DNA of 39,261 bases from an uncultured Blastococcus sp. (GTDB taxonomy: Bacteria; Actinomycetota; Actinomycetes; Mycobacteriales; Geodermatophilaceae), in the NCBI GenBank assembly GCA_902805535.1, contig CADCTN010000124.1:1-39261 (forward strand), in the 5' to 3' direction. How positions within the stretch are numbered: position 1 is the stretch's first letter; each line of letters starts with the position of its first letter. A program made the translations under genes and the position numbers. Of the stretch, positions 24,005-31,118 are shown one piece after another. A model generated the notes under the pieces. It was not told where the DNA came from, made no database searches, and was given only the letters and a program-made list of their open reading frames with translations.

Positions 24005-26299
24005 TCAGGTGCCGGTGATGTGCTCCGGGCGGATGGGCACCCGGCGCAGCGCCCTGCCGCACGCGGCTCGGACGGCCGCGGCGACGGCAGGACCCGAGGA
24101 GATGGTCGGCGGCTCCCCCACCCCGCGCACGCCGTACGGCGCGTGCGGATCGGCGTACTCCAGGACCTTCACCTGCATCGGTGGCATGTCGAGGATCGTC
24201 GGGATGAGGTAGTCGGTGAACGACGGATTGCGCACGTGGCCGTCGGTCACCACGACCTCCTCCATCAGCGCGAGGCCCATGCCCTGCGCCGAGCCGCCGT
24301 GGATCTGGCCGACGACGGCGTCGGGGTTGATCGCCTTGCCGACGTCCTGCGCGGTGTCCAGCGCGACCACCTTCACCAGCCCGAGCTCCACGTCCACGTC
24401 CACCACGGCGCGGTGCGCGGAGAAGGCGAACTGCACGTGGGCGTCGCCCTGACCGGTCTCGGGGTCGATCGCGTGGGTGGGCCGGTGCCGGTACTCGACG
24501 GTCTCCTCGACGGCGTCCTCACCCAGGACGTCGGCGAGCCCGGCCAGGACCTCCCCCGAGCCGCCGACGATCTTCTCGCCGTCGAGCCGCAGCCCCGCGA
24601 CCTCCCGACCGAGCGACAGCGCCGCCCGCTCCAGGACGACGGCCCGCACCGCCTCGCAGGCCGCCTTCACCGCGCCCCCGGTGACGTAGGTCTGCCGCGA
24701 CGCCGACGTCGACCCGCCGGACCCCACCGCGGTGTTCTTCGGGTGGACGACGACGCGCTCCACGCCCAGCTCGGTGCGGCAGATCTGCTGCTCGACGGTG
24801 ATCAGCCCCTGCCCGACCTCGGCCGCCGCGGTGTGCACGGTGGCCACGGCCTCGCCGCCGGTCATCTCCAGCCGGACGCGGGCGGTCGAGTAGTCGTCGA
24901 AGCCCTCGGAGAAGCCGACGTTCTTGTAGGTGACCGCGTAGCCGATCCCCCGGACCACGCCCTCGCCGTGCGTGGTGTTGCCGACCGCGCCGGGCAGCGA
25001 GCGCAGGTCCGGCTCGTCCTCGCGCTCTGCCGGCAGCGGGAGGTCGGACACGATCTGCAGCAGCTCGGCCACCGGCGCCGCGGAGTCGATGACCTGCCCG
25101 GTGATGTTGCGGTCGCCCTCCCGCATGCCGTTGAGCTGCCGGATCGCGATCCGGTCCACGCCGACGACGTCGGCCAGCTCGTCCATCAGCGCCTCGTGGG
25201 CGAACGCGGCCTGGACGCAGCCGAAGCCGCGCATCGCGCCGCACGGCGGGTTGTTGGTGAACACCCCGTAGGCGTCGACCGCCACGTTCGGGATCCGGTA
25301 CGGGCCCAGCCCGAGGGTGCCGGCGTTGCCCACGACCGCGGCGGTGGAGGAGGCGTACGCGCCGCCGTCGAGCACCGTGCGGGCCCGGGCGTACACCAGG
25401 GTGCCGTCGCGCTCGGCGCCGAACTCGTAGGTCAGCCACGCGGGGTGCCGGTGCACGTGCCCGAAGAACGACTCCTCGCGGCCGTAGGACATCTTCACCG
25501 GCCGGCCGGTGCGCAGGGCCAGCAGGCAGGCGTGCACGTGGACGGAGAGGTCCTCCCGCCCGCCGAACGCGCCGCCGACGCCGGCCAGGTGCAGCCGCAC
25601 CTTCTCACTCGGCATGCCGAGCGCCAGGCACATCTGCCGCTGGTCCACGTGCAGCCACTGGGTGGCGACGTACAGGTCGACCCCGCCGTCCTCGGCCGGG
25701 ACGGCGAGCCCGGACTCCGGCCCCAGGAAGGCCTGGTCCTGCATGCCGACCTCGAAGTCCAGCGACACGACGACCGGCGCGGTGACCGACGGGTCCCCCC
25801 GCCGCAGCTGCAGGTGCCGGACGAGGTTGCCGGGCCGGTGCACCGGCGGGGCGTCCTCGTCCATGGCCCGCAGCGGGTCGGTGACGGCGGGCAGCACCTC
25901 GTAGTCGACCCGGATCCGGGCGGCCGCCCGGCGGGCGGTCTCCGGGTGGTCGGCCGCCACGAGCGCCACCGGCTCGCCCTCGTAGCGGACGAACTCCGAG
26001 GCCAGCACCGGCTGGTCGGCGTGCTCCAGGCCGACGGCGTTCTCGCCGGGGACGTCGTCGGCGGTGAGCACCGCCGTGACGCCGGGAACGGTGAGCGCCT
26101 CGGTGATGTCGATGCCGCGGATGCGGGCGTGCGGGTGCGGGCTGCGCAGCGTCACCCCCCACACCATGTCGTCGTGCCAGAGGTCGCTGGCGTAGGCGAA
26201 CTCGCCGGTGACCTTGAGCGTCCCGTCGGGGCGCAGTGCGCTGTCCCCGATCCGTCCCGCAGGCGTGGTGGTCGTCCGGGTGCCGACGTCGGTGCTCAT
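24005..26299 (-). CDS. pucD/xdhA-like: Xanthine dehydrogenase-type molybdopterin-binding subunit
   Basis: Large catalytic subunit (764 residues) of a molybdenum hydroxylase, acting on purines or related aldehydes/N-heterocycles in the cytoplasm. Family marks are GEFAYASDLW near the N-terminus, GVGGAFGGREDLSVHVHA, CGAMRGFGCVQAAFAHE, AAEVGQGLITVEQQ and, near the end, GVRGVGEPPT, whose Glu is the active-site base. Overall resemblance is to the XdhD/PucD branch, but substrate class cannot be fixed. The ATG overlaps the stop of the iron-sulfur subunit (ATGA, 26296-26299). Order FAD, 2Fe-2S, Mo subunit is the common operon order. No XdhC-type maturation gene is seen in the window. Confidence 0.9.
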   Translation of the reverse strand: MSTDVGTRTTTTPAGRIGDSALRPDGTLKVTGEFAYASDLWHDDMVWGVTLRSPHPHARIRGIDITEALTVPGVTAVLTADDVPGENAVGLEHADQPVLASEFVRYEGEPVALVAADHPETARRAAARIRVDYEVLPAVTDPLRAMDEDAPPVHRPGNLVRHLQLRRGDPSVTAPVVVSLDFEVGMQDQAFLGPESGLAVPAEDGGVDLYVATQWLHVDQRQMCLALGMPSEKVRLHLAGVGGAFGGREDLSVHVHACLLALRTGRPVKMSYGREESFFGHVHRHPAWLTYEFGAERDGTLVYARARTVLDGGAYASSTAAVVGNAGTLGLGPYRIPNVAVDAYGVFTNNPPCGAMRGFGCVQAAFAHEALMDELADVVGVDRIAIRQLNGMREGDRNITGQVIDSAAPVAELLQIVSDLPLPAEREDEPDLRSLPGAVGNTTHGEGVVRGIGYAVTYKNVGFSEGFDDYSTARVRLEMTGGEAVATVHTAAAEVGQGLITVEQQICRTELGVERVVVHPKNTAVGSGGSTSASRQTYVTGGAVKAACEAVRAVVLERAALSLGREVAGLRLDGEKIVGGSGEVLAGLADVLGEDAVEETVEYRHRPTHAIDPETGQGDAHVQFAFSAHRAVVDVDVELGLVKVVALDTAQDVGKAINPDAVVGQIHGGSAQGMGLALMEEVVVTDGHVRNPSFTDYLIPTILDMPPMQVKVLEYADPHAPYGVRGVGEPPTISSGPAVAAAVRAACGRALRRVPIRPEHITGT

Positions 26300-26766
26300 G
26301 CCTGCGCCTGCCGTGAGGCGGCCAGCCGGACCGCGTCGAGGATCTTCTCGTAGCCGGTGCAGCGGCAGAGATTGCCCGCCAGGGCCTCGCGGATCTCGAG
26401 GTCGGACGGGTCGGGCACCCGCTCGATCAGGTCGTGGGCGGCCACGAGCAGCCCAGGGGTGCAGAAGCCGCACTGGACGGCGCCGGCCTCGACGAACGCC
26501 TGCTGCACGGGGTGCAGCTCGCCCTCGGTGGCCAGGCCCTCCACGGTGGTCACCTCCCGGCCGATCGCCTGCCCGGCCGCCACCAGGCAGGCGCAGACCG
26601 GCTCGCCGTCCAGGTAGACGGTGCAGGACCCGCACTCGCCCTGCTCGCAGGCGTTCTTCGACCCGGGCAGGCCCATGCGCTCGCGCAGCACGTAGAGCAG
26701 GCTCTCGCCGGCCCAGACGTCGTCGACCTCGTGCTGGGTCCCGTTGACGGTGGTGGTGATGCGCAC
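26296..26766 (-). CDS. pucE/xdhC-like: Xanthine dehydrogenase-type 2Fe-2S subunit
   Basis: Small electron-transfer subunit (156 residues) with two 2Fe-2S clusters. The plant-ferredoxin-type cluster uses Cys40, Cys45, Cys48 (CEQGECGSC) and Cys60; the helical-domain cluster uses Cys99, Cys102 (CGFCTPG), Cys134 and Cys136 (CRCTGY). The GTG at 26766, two bases after the stop of the FAD subunit, gives the normal N-terminus (VRITTTVNG). A longer frame to 26961 overlaps the FAD gene and is rejected. The end overlaps the molybdenum subunit start by four bases. Confidence 0.93.
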   Translation of the reverse strand: MRITTTVNGTQHEVDDVWAGESLLYVLRERMGLPGSKNACEQGECGSCTVYLDGEPVCACLVAAGQAIGREVTTVEGLATEGELHPVQQAFVEAGAVQCGFCTPGLLVAAHDLIERVPDPSDLEIREALAGNLCRCTGYEKILDAVRLAASRQAQA

Positions 26767-26768
26767 GG

Positions 26769-27677
26769 TCAGGCCGCCTTCCGCGGATCGTTCCGGTACT
26801 GGGCCCACGCCCAGGTGGCGGCGCGTCGCGCCATCACCGACAGGGAGTGCCGCCGGTAGGCCGCGCTCCCCCGGACGTCGTCGATGGGGGACGCCGCGGC
26901 GGCCACCCGCTCCCCGAAGGCACGCGCCAGGCCGTCGGGCAGCTCTCCGCGCGACTCCCACAGGCCCGCGGACTCGAGCTCGCCGGCGAGGAACTCCTCC
27001 GCCTCCGGCGCCCGGCGCGGCGTGGGGGCAGCGGAGCCGATCCCCGTCCCGACCGCCTTCCGGTCCGGGTGCAGCGCGCAGGCGAACGCCGACACCGCGA
27101 TCACCATGGCGTTCCGGGTGCCGACCTTGCAGTACTGCTGGGGCCCCGCGGCCACGGGCACCAGGACCGCCGCGATGAGCTCGTCGCCGGCCAGGGCGTT
27201 GCGCTTGACCCCGGTGAAGAACTCCGTTGCCGGGATGCGCCGGGTGCCACGGGCGGCCGACTCCACCTCGATCACCGCGCCGGCGGCCAGCAGCGGCGGG
27301 TGGGCGTCACCGGCCGGCGACGCCGAGCCGAGGTTGCCGCCGACGGTGCCGCGGTTGCGGATCTGCGGGGAGCCCACCGTGCGGGCGGCCATCGCCAGCC
27401 CCGGCAGCTGCGCGCCCAGGTCGTCGATGATCCGGGCGTAGGGCACGCCGGCGCCCAGCCGGACCGTGCTGCCCCCACCCACCCCACCGGCGCCGTCCTC
27501 GACGGCCCACTCCCGCAGCCCGGTCACCCGGCCCAGGTCGAGCAGGGCGCCCGGACGCCGCCGGTCGAAGTTCAGGTCGACCATGACGTCGGTGCCGCCC
27601 GCGATGGCGACGGCATCGGGCCGCTCGGCTCGGGCCGCGAGGGCGTCGGCCCACGACGTCGGTTGCAGGAAGTCCAT
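26769..27677 (-). CDS. pucC/xdhB-like: Xanthine dehydrogenase-type FAD-binding subunit
   Basis: FAD-binding subunit (302 residues) that passes electrons on to NAD or another acceptor. It shows AIAGGTDVMVDLNFDRRRP (FAD pyrophosphate loop), RTVGSPQIRNRGTVGGNLGSASPAGDAHPPLLA and FFTGVKRNALAGDEL, all typical of the CO-dehydrogenase-type flavoprotein family. The ATG at 27677 has GAGGGG upstream and gives the usual start, MDFLQPTSWADAL. It is the first gene of the three-subunit operon. An imperfect palindrome (TCTTCCCGGGAGA, 27704-27716) lies about 30 bases upstream and may be an operator. Confidence 0.92.
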   Translation of the reverse strand: MDFLQPTSWADALAARAERPDAVAIAGGTDVMVDLNFDRRRPGALLDLGRVTGLREWAVEDGAGGVGGGSTVRLGAGVPYARIIDDLGAQLPGLAMAARTVGSPQIRNRGTVGGNLGSASPAGDAHPPLLAAGAVIEVESAARGTRRIPATEFFTGVKRNALAGDELIAAVLVPVAAGPQQYCKVGTRNAMVIAVSAFACALHPDRKAVGTGIGSAAPTPRRAPEAEEFLAGELESAGLWESRGELPDGLARAFGERVAAAASPIDDVRGSAAYRRHSLSVMARRAATWAWAQYRNDPRKAA

Positions 27678-27800
27678 CGATGCCCCTCGCCGTAGACCGG
27701 AAGTCTTCCCGGGAGACAACCGTGCCGGGCCGGGTGTGGCAAGGGCGCCACGATCTCCGTTACCCGACCGCCGGACGAGATGAGCCGGGCCGGCCCGCCC

Positions 27801-28646
27801 TCAGCCGGTGCGCCGGGCCACCGCACGGGCCGCGACGCGGCGGACGCGGTCGGCCTGACCGGACAGGACGCGGTCCATCGTCCGGCCGACCGGCGGCAGC
27901 TCAGCGAGGCGGGCGAGCCCGGCCCACCGCGGGACGGCGACGGTGCGCGAGCCCCGGGCAGCCAGGCAACGCGCGATCTGCGCGCCGACCCGGTCCGGAG
28001 CCATCCCCCGGGAGAGCCGGCCGGCGGCATCGGCGTCGGACTCCGGCGCGTGCCCGTGCCCGCGGGCCAGCCACTCGGTCTCCACGAAGAACGGATTGAC
28101 CGTGTGCACGCGGACGCCGCGGGCGGTCACCTCCCGCCGGAGACCCTTGACGAACCCGTGCACGCCGGCCTTGGTCGCCGAGTAGACCGTCAGCGGCGGG
28201 ACCTGGGACCAGGCCGCCACCGAGGACACGGCCACCACGTCGGCCCGGCCGTGCTCGCGGGCCGAGGCCAGCAGGTGCGGGAGCGCCAGCCTGGTCAGCT
28301 CGATGACCCCGGTGAGGTTCAGGGCCACCATCCCCTCGACCACCTCGCCGGGCATGTCCTCGAGCAGCCCGGCCCAGCCGAGCCCGGCGTTGAGGACGAT
28401 CCCGTCGAGACGGCCGTGCTCCTCGAGGACCCGGCCGACCAGCCGGGCGCGGTCGGCCGCGTCCGCGGCGTCGGCCACCACCCCGGTGACGCCCGGGAGG
28501 CCCCCGATGGCCTCGTCCAGCCGGTCCCCGTGCCGGGCGCAGGTGGCGACCCGGATGCCCTGCGCCGCGAGCCGCTGCACGGTCGCCCGACCGATGCCCG
28601 CGCTGCCGCCGGTGACCAGCACGACCCGTTGCTCCATGGCGGCCAT
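27801..28646 (-). CDS. Short-chain dehydrogenase/reductase
   Basis: A 281-residue classical SDR. TGGSAGIG (about 12-19) binds the cofactor, ATCARHGDR after the second strand suggests NADPH, NAG is present in VLNAGLGWAG, and the catalytic Ser and YxxxK are seen in VAVSSVAAWS and YSATKAGVHGF. The C-terminus is extended and Arg-rich (RVRRVAARAVARR), as in membrane-associated SDRs. The substrate is unknown. The ATG at 28646 is taken; a second ATG at 28637 is equally possible. It is divergent from the diiron protein gene with a 74-base shared region carrying a perfect palindrome. Confidence 0.88.
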   Translation of the reverse strand: MAAMEQRVVLVTGGSAGIGRATVQRLAAQGIRVATCARHGDRLDEAIGGLPGVTGVVADAADAADRARLVGRVLEEHGRLDGIVLNAGLGWAGLLEDMPGEVVEGMVALNLTGVIELTRLALPHLLASAREHGRADVVAVSSVAAWSQVPPLTVYSATKAGVHGFVKGLRREVTARGVRVHTVNPFFVETEWLARGHGHAPESDADAAGRLSRGMAPDRVGAQIARCLAARGSRTVAVPRWAGLARLAELPPVGRTMDRVLSGQADRVRRVAARAVARRTG

Positions 28647-28675
28647 GGCCGGCTACTACCCGCGGGGGACATCAC

Positions 28676-28689
28676 ATGCCCGCGGGCAT
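28676..28689. promoter_or_regulatory. Perfect 14-bp palindrome in the divergent SDR/diiron promoter region
   Basis: ATGCCCGCGGGCAT is its own complement. It ends 18 bases before the -10 of the diiron protein gene, so it covers the -35 position, and lies 30 bases from the SDR start. Placement suits a repressor or dual regulator of both genes; the regulator is unknown. Confidence 0.4.
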
Positions 28690-28707
28690 CGAATCCCGAT
28701 CGCGGGG

Positions 28708-28713
28708 CATGAT
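28708..28713 (+). promoter_or_regulatory. -10 element of leaderless diiron-protein transcript
   Basis: CATGAT (one mismatch to TANNNT), then seven bases, then the ATG at 28721. It supports that ATG over the in-frame ATG at 28676, which falls inside the palindrome. Confidence 0.45.
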
Positions 28714-28720
28714 CGGGACC

Positions 28721-29734
28721 ATGCGTCTGCCCGCGCCCCGTGGACCGCTGAGCGAATCGCTCTGCCGCGACCTGCTCACCCGCACCTCGCCCTCCGCCAC
28801 CACCGTCCAGCGCGCCGACCGCCTGGCCGCGGCCGGCGCCGGCGCGCTCACCGACGAGGACCTGCAGATCAGCCTCGCCGTCCTCTACGAGCTGCACTAC
28901 CGCGGCTTCGACGGCGTCTCGGAGGACCGGGAGTGGGACCCCGACCTCCTGCGCCTGCGCGCCGGGCTCGAGCGCCGTCACCTCGACGCGCTGCGGCAGG
29001 CCGTCGGTCCGATCCAGGTCGGCGAGGAGTCGATCGACCGGCAGCTGGTCTCGCTCGTCGACGCCGACGACGGCCCGTCGCTGTCCTCGTTCATGGCCAA
29101 GCAGGGCACGCTCGAGCAGTGGCGGGAGTACCTCACGCTGCGGTCGGTCTACCACCTCAAGGAGGCCGACCCGCACACCTTCGCCATCCCCCGGCTCTCC
29201 GGCCGGACGAAGGCCGCGATGGTGGAGATCCAGGCCGACGAGTACGGCGGCGGCTCCGCCGCCCGGATGCACAGCGAGCTCTTCGCCGGGCTGCTGGACG
29301 CCCTCGGCCTCGACGACGCCTACGGGGCGCTGTGGGACGACGCCCCGGCCCCGGCGTTCGCCTCGGTCAACACGATGTCCCTCTTCGGCCTGCACCGGCG
29401 CTGGCGCGGCGCGGCCCTGGGCCACCTGACGGCGGTCGAGATGACGTCGTCGGAGCCCAGCCGGCGCTACTCGGCCGGACTGCGCCGGCTGGGCTACGAC
29501 GCGCGGGTGACCGTCTTCTACGACGAGCACGTGGAGGCCGACGCCGTGCACGAGCAGATCGCCTCGGTGGACATGTGCGGCTCGCTCGTCGCCGGCGAGC
29601 CGCACCTGGCCGCCGACGTGCTGTTCGGCGCCGCCTGCTCGCTGGCGATGGACGGCCTGGCCGCCACCCACCTGCTGGGGGCCTGGGAGGCCGGCCGCTC
29701 GGCGCTGCGCGGGGAGCGTCCGCTCGCCGCCTGA
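28721..29734 (+). CDS. Iron-containing redox enzyme family protein (haem-oxygenase-like diiron fold)
   Basis: A 337-residue protein of the haem-oxygenase-like superfamily (PF14518 type). Possible metal ligands lie in four helices: YELHYRGF (about 56-63), YHLKEADPH (144-152), EIQADEYGGGSAARMH (169-184) and FYDEHVEADAVHE (267-279). The EIQADEYGGG segment is especially typical. Characterised relatives are O2-activating diiron oxidases/oxygenases that desaturate, cleave or N-oxygenate small molecules; the substrate here is unknown. A gene for a CDGSH iron-sulfur protein lies 1 kb downstream on the other strand, a pairing seen in other actinobacteria and perhaps an electron donor. Confidence 0.8.
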   Translation: MRLPAPRGPLSESLCRDLLTRTSPSATTVQRADRLAAAGAGALTDEDLQISLAVLYELHYRGFDGVSEDREWDPDLLRLRAGLERRHLDALRQAVGPIQVGEESIDRQLVSLVDADDGPSLSSFMAKQGTLEQWREYLTLRSVYHLKEADPHTFAIPRLSGRTKAAMVEIQADEYGGGSAARMHSELFAGLLDALGLDDAYGALWDDAPAPAFASVNTMSLFGLHRRWRGAALGHLTAVEMTSSEPSRRYSAGLRRLGYDARVTVFYDEHVEADAVHEQIASVDMCGSLVAGEPHLAADVLFGAACSLAMDGLAATHLLGAWEAGRSALRGERPLAA

Positions 29735-29772
29735 CCGGCTCCGGTCCCCTGGGCGCCGGCCCCGGCGTCAGC

Positions 29773-30654
29773 TCACCGGCGCGTCCCCACCTCGGCCCGG
29801 CGCGACGAGCGGGTGATGGCCCAGCCGAACACCGCGGCCACCGGGAACATCAGCACGCCGTAGACCGCGGCGGGCACCGCGAGCTCGACGCTGCCCAGCA
29901 CGCTGATCGCGACCGCGATGGCGAGGGTGCTGTTGTGGATGCCGATCTCGAAGGCGCTGGCGATGGCCTGCCATTCGGTCACGCCGAGCAGGCGCGGCAC
30001 CAGCAGGCCCACCGTCAGGCTGAGCACGCAGAACAGCACGGCCGGCAGGCCGATGTCGCGCAGGTAACCGGCGATGTTCTCCCGCTCGGCCACCATCGTG
30101 CCGACGATCACCAGGGCGAGGACCACCGCCGACAGGATCCGCACCGGCTTGTCCATGCGGTCGGCGAACTCCGGGGCGCGCTGCCGGACGAGCATGCCGA
30201 CGGCCACGGGCACCAGCACCACGGCGAAGACCTGCACGGTCTTGCCGAACTGCAGCCCCAGGGAGCCGGCGTCGGCGGGGTCGAACCACTGGATCGCCAG
30301 GTTGGTGATCACCGGCAGCGTTCCGACGGCGATCAGCGAGTTCACCGCCGTCAGCGTGATGTTGAGGGCGACGTCGCCGCGGAAGAGGTGGCTGAACAGG
30401 TTGGCGGTCGTGCCGCCGGGCGAGGCGGCGAGCAGCAGCATCCCGACCGCCAGGATCGGCGGCAGGTCGAAGGCGAGGACCAGCCCGAAGCAGATCGCCG
30501 GCAGGACCAGCAGCTGCAGCAGCAGCGCGATGACCACCGCCTTCGGCTGCCGGCCCACCCGGCCGAAGTCGCCCGGCGTGAGCGACAGGCCCAGGCCGAG
30601 CATCACGATGGCCAGGGCTGCAGGCAGCAGGACGGTGGCGAGCGGGGAGTCCAC
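29773..30654 (-). CDS. Bile acid:sodium symporter (BASS) family transporter
   Basis: A 293-residue membrane protein with about nine or ten spans. Family motifs are AASPGGTTANLFSHLFRGD (about 77-95), NITLTAVNSL and, in the second half, EIGIHNSTLAIAVA, the crossover regions that bind sodium in bacterial ASBT structures. Bacterial members carry organic anions such as pantoate or other carboxylates; the substrate is not known here. The GTG at 30654 has GGAG six bases upstream. It lies 74 bases after the CDGSH gene on the same strand and may be co-transcribed. Confidence 0.88.
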   Translation of the reverse strand: MDSPLATVLLPAALAIVMLGLGLSLTPGDFGRVGRQPKAVVIALLLQLLVLPAICFGLVLAFDLPPILAVGMLLLAASPGGTTANLFSHLFRGDVALNITLTAVNSLIAVGTLPVITNLAIQWFDPADAGSLGLQFGKTVQVFAVVLVPVAVGMLVRQRAPEFADRMDKPVRILSAVVLALVIVGTMVAERENIAGYLRDIGLPAVLFCVLSLTVGLLVPRLLGVTEWQAIASAFEIGIHNSTLAIAVAISVLGSVELAVPAAVYGVLMFPVAAVFGWAITRSSRRAEVGTRR

Positions 30655-30728
30655 GGGGCGCTCCGATCACGGGAACGGCCCCGGCGGGCCGTCGGGCGGG
30701 ATGTCCGGTGCATCCTGCGTCATGCTGG

Positions 30729-31079
30729 TCAGTTCCCGGAGCGGCGGGCCTCGCGGAGGGTCTGGGCGGCCGGCCGCGGCCGGCTCGGGGCGCTGGGCGC
30801 GGAGAAGCCGGAGCGCTTGTGGGACCCGTCGCAGAACGGCTTGATGCCGGACTTGCCGCAGCGGCACAGCGCGATCGTGTCGCGGCCCGGGTCGATCTCG
30901 TCGCCGTCCTGGTCCAGCAGCCGGAAGTCCCCGCGCACGATGAGCGGACCGTCCCGGTAGGGCGTGATCGTCGCGCCCGGGCTCTCGGCGGGGCCGGCCT
31001 CGGCGTCGTCGGGCGGCTCGGGCTCGGTGGACAGGAAGCGCGACACGCTCCTGCACTGCCCCGGGCTCCGCGTCGGCAC
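30729..31079 (-). CDS. CDGSH iron-sulfur domain protein
   Basis: A 116-residue protein carrying a complete CDGSH motif: Cys72, Cys74, Cys83 and His87 in CRCGKSGIKPFCDGSH, the three-Cys one-His ligand set of a redox-active 2Fe-2S cluster. Residues 36-70 (ATITPYRDGPLIVRGDFRL) match the short beta domain seen before the motif in actinobacterial members. The start is uncertain: GTG at 31079 lacks a site, and GTG at 31046 has AGGAG too close. Neither choice affects the cluster. Likely partner: the haem-oxygenase-like diiron protein nearby, by analogy with other actinobacteria. Confidence 0.85.
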   Translation of the reverse strand: MPTRSPGQCRSVSRFLSTEPEPPDDAEAGPAESPGATITPYRDGPLIVRGDFRLLDQDGDEIDPGRDTIALCRCGKSGIKPFCDGSHKRSGFSAPSAPSRPRPAAQTLREARRSGN

Positions 31080-31118
31080 ACGCCGGCCCGGTCGGTCGCT
31101 GTCGGTGTGCCGGTGGGT

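Noticed and set aside
24005-26635. Longer start for the molybdopterin subunit reaching into the 2Fe-2S gene
   Set aside because: The extra N-terminus is low-complexity Arg/Gly sequence; the ATGA overlap at 26296-26299 gives the normal start.
27720-27800. GlnR box before the molybdenum hydroxylase operon
   Set aside because: One GTAAC is present but the element six bases on does not match GAAAC.
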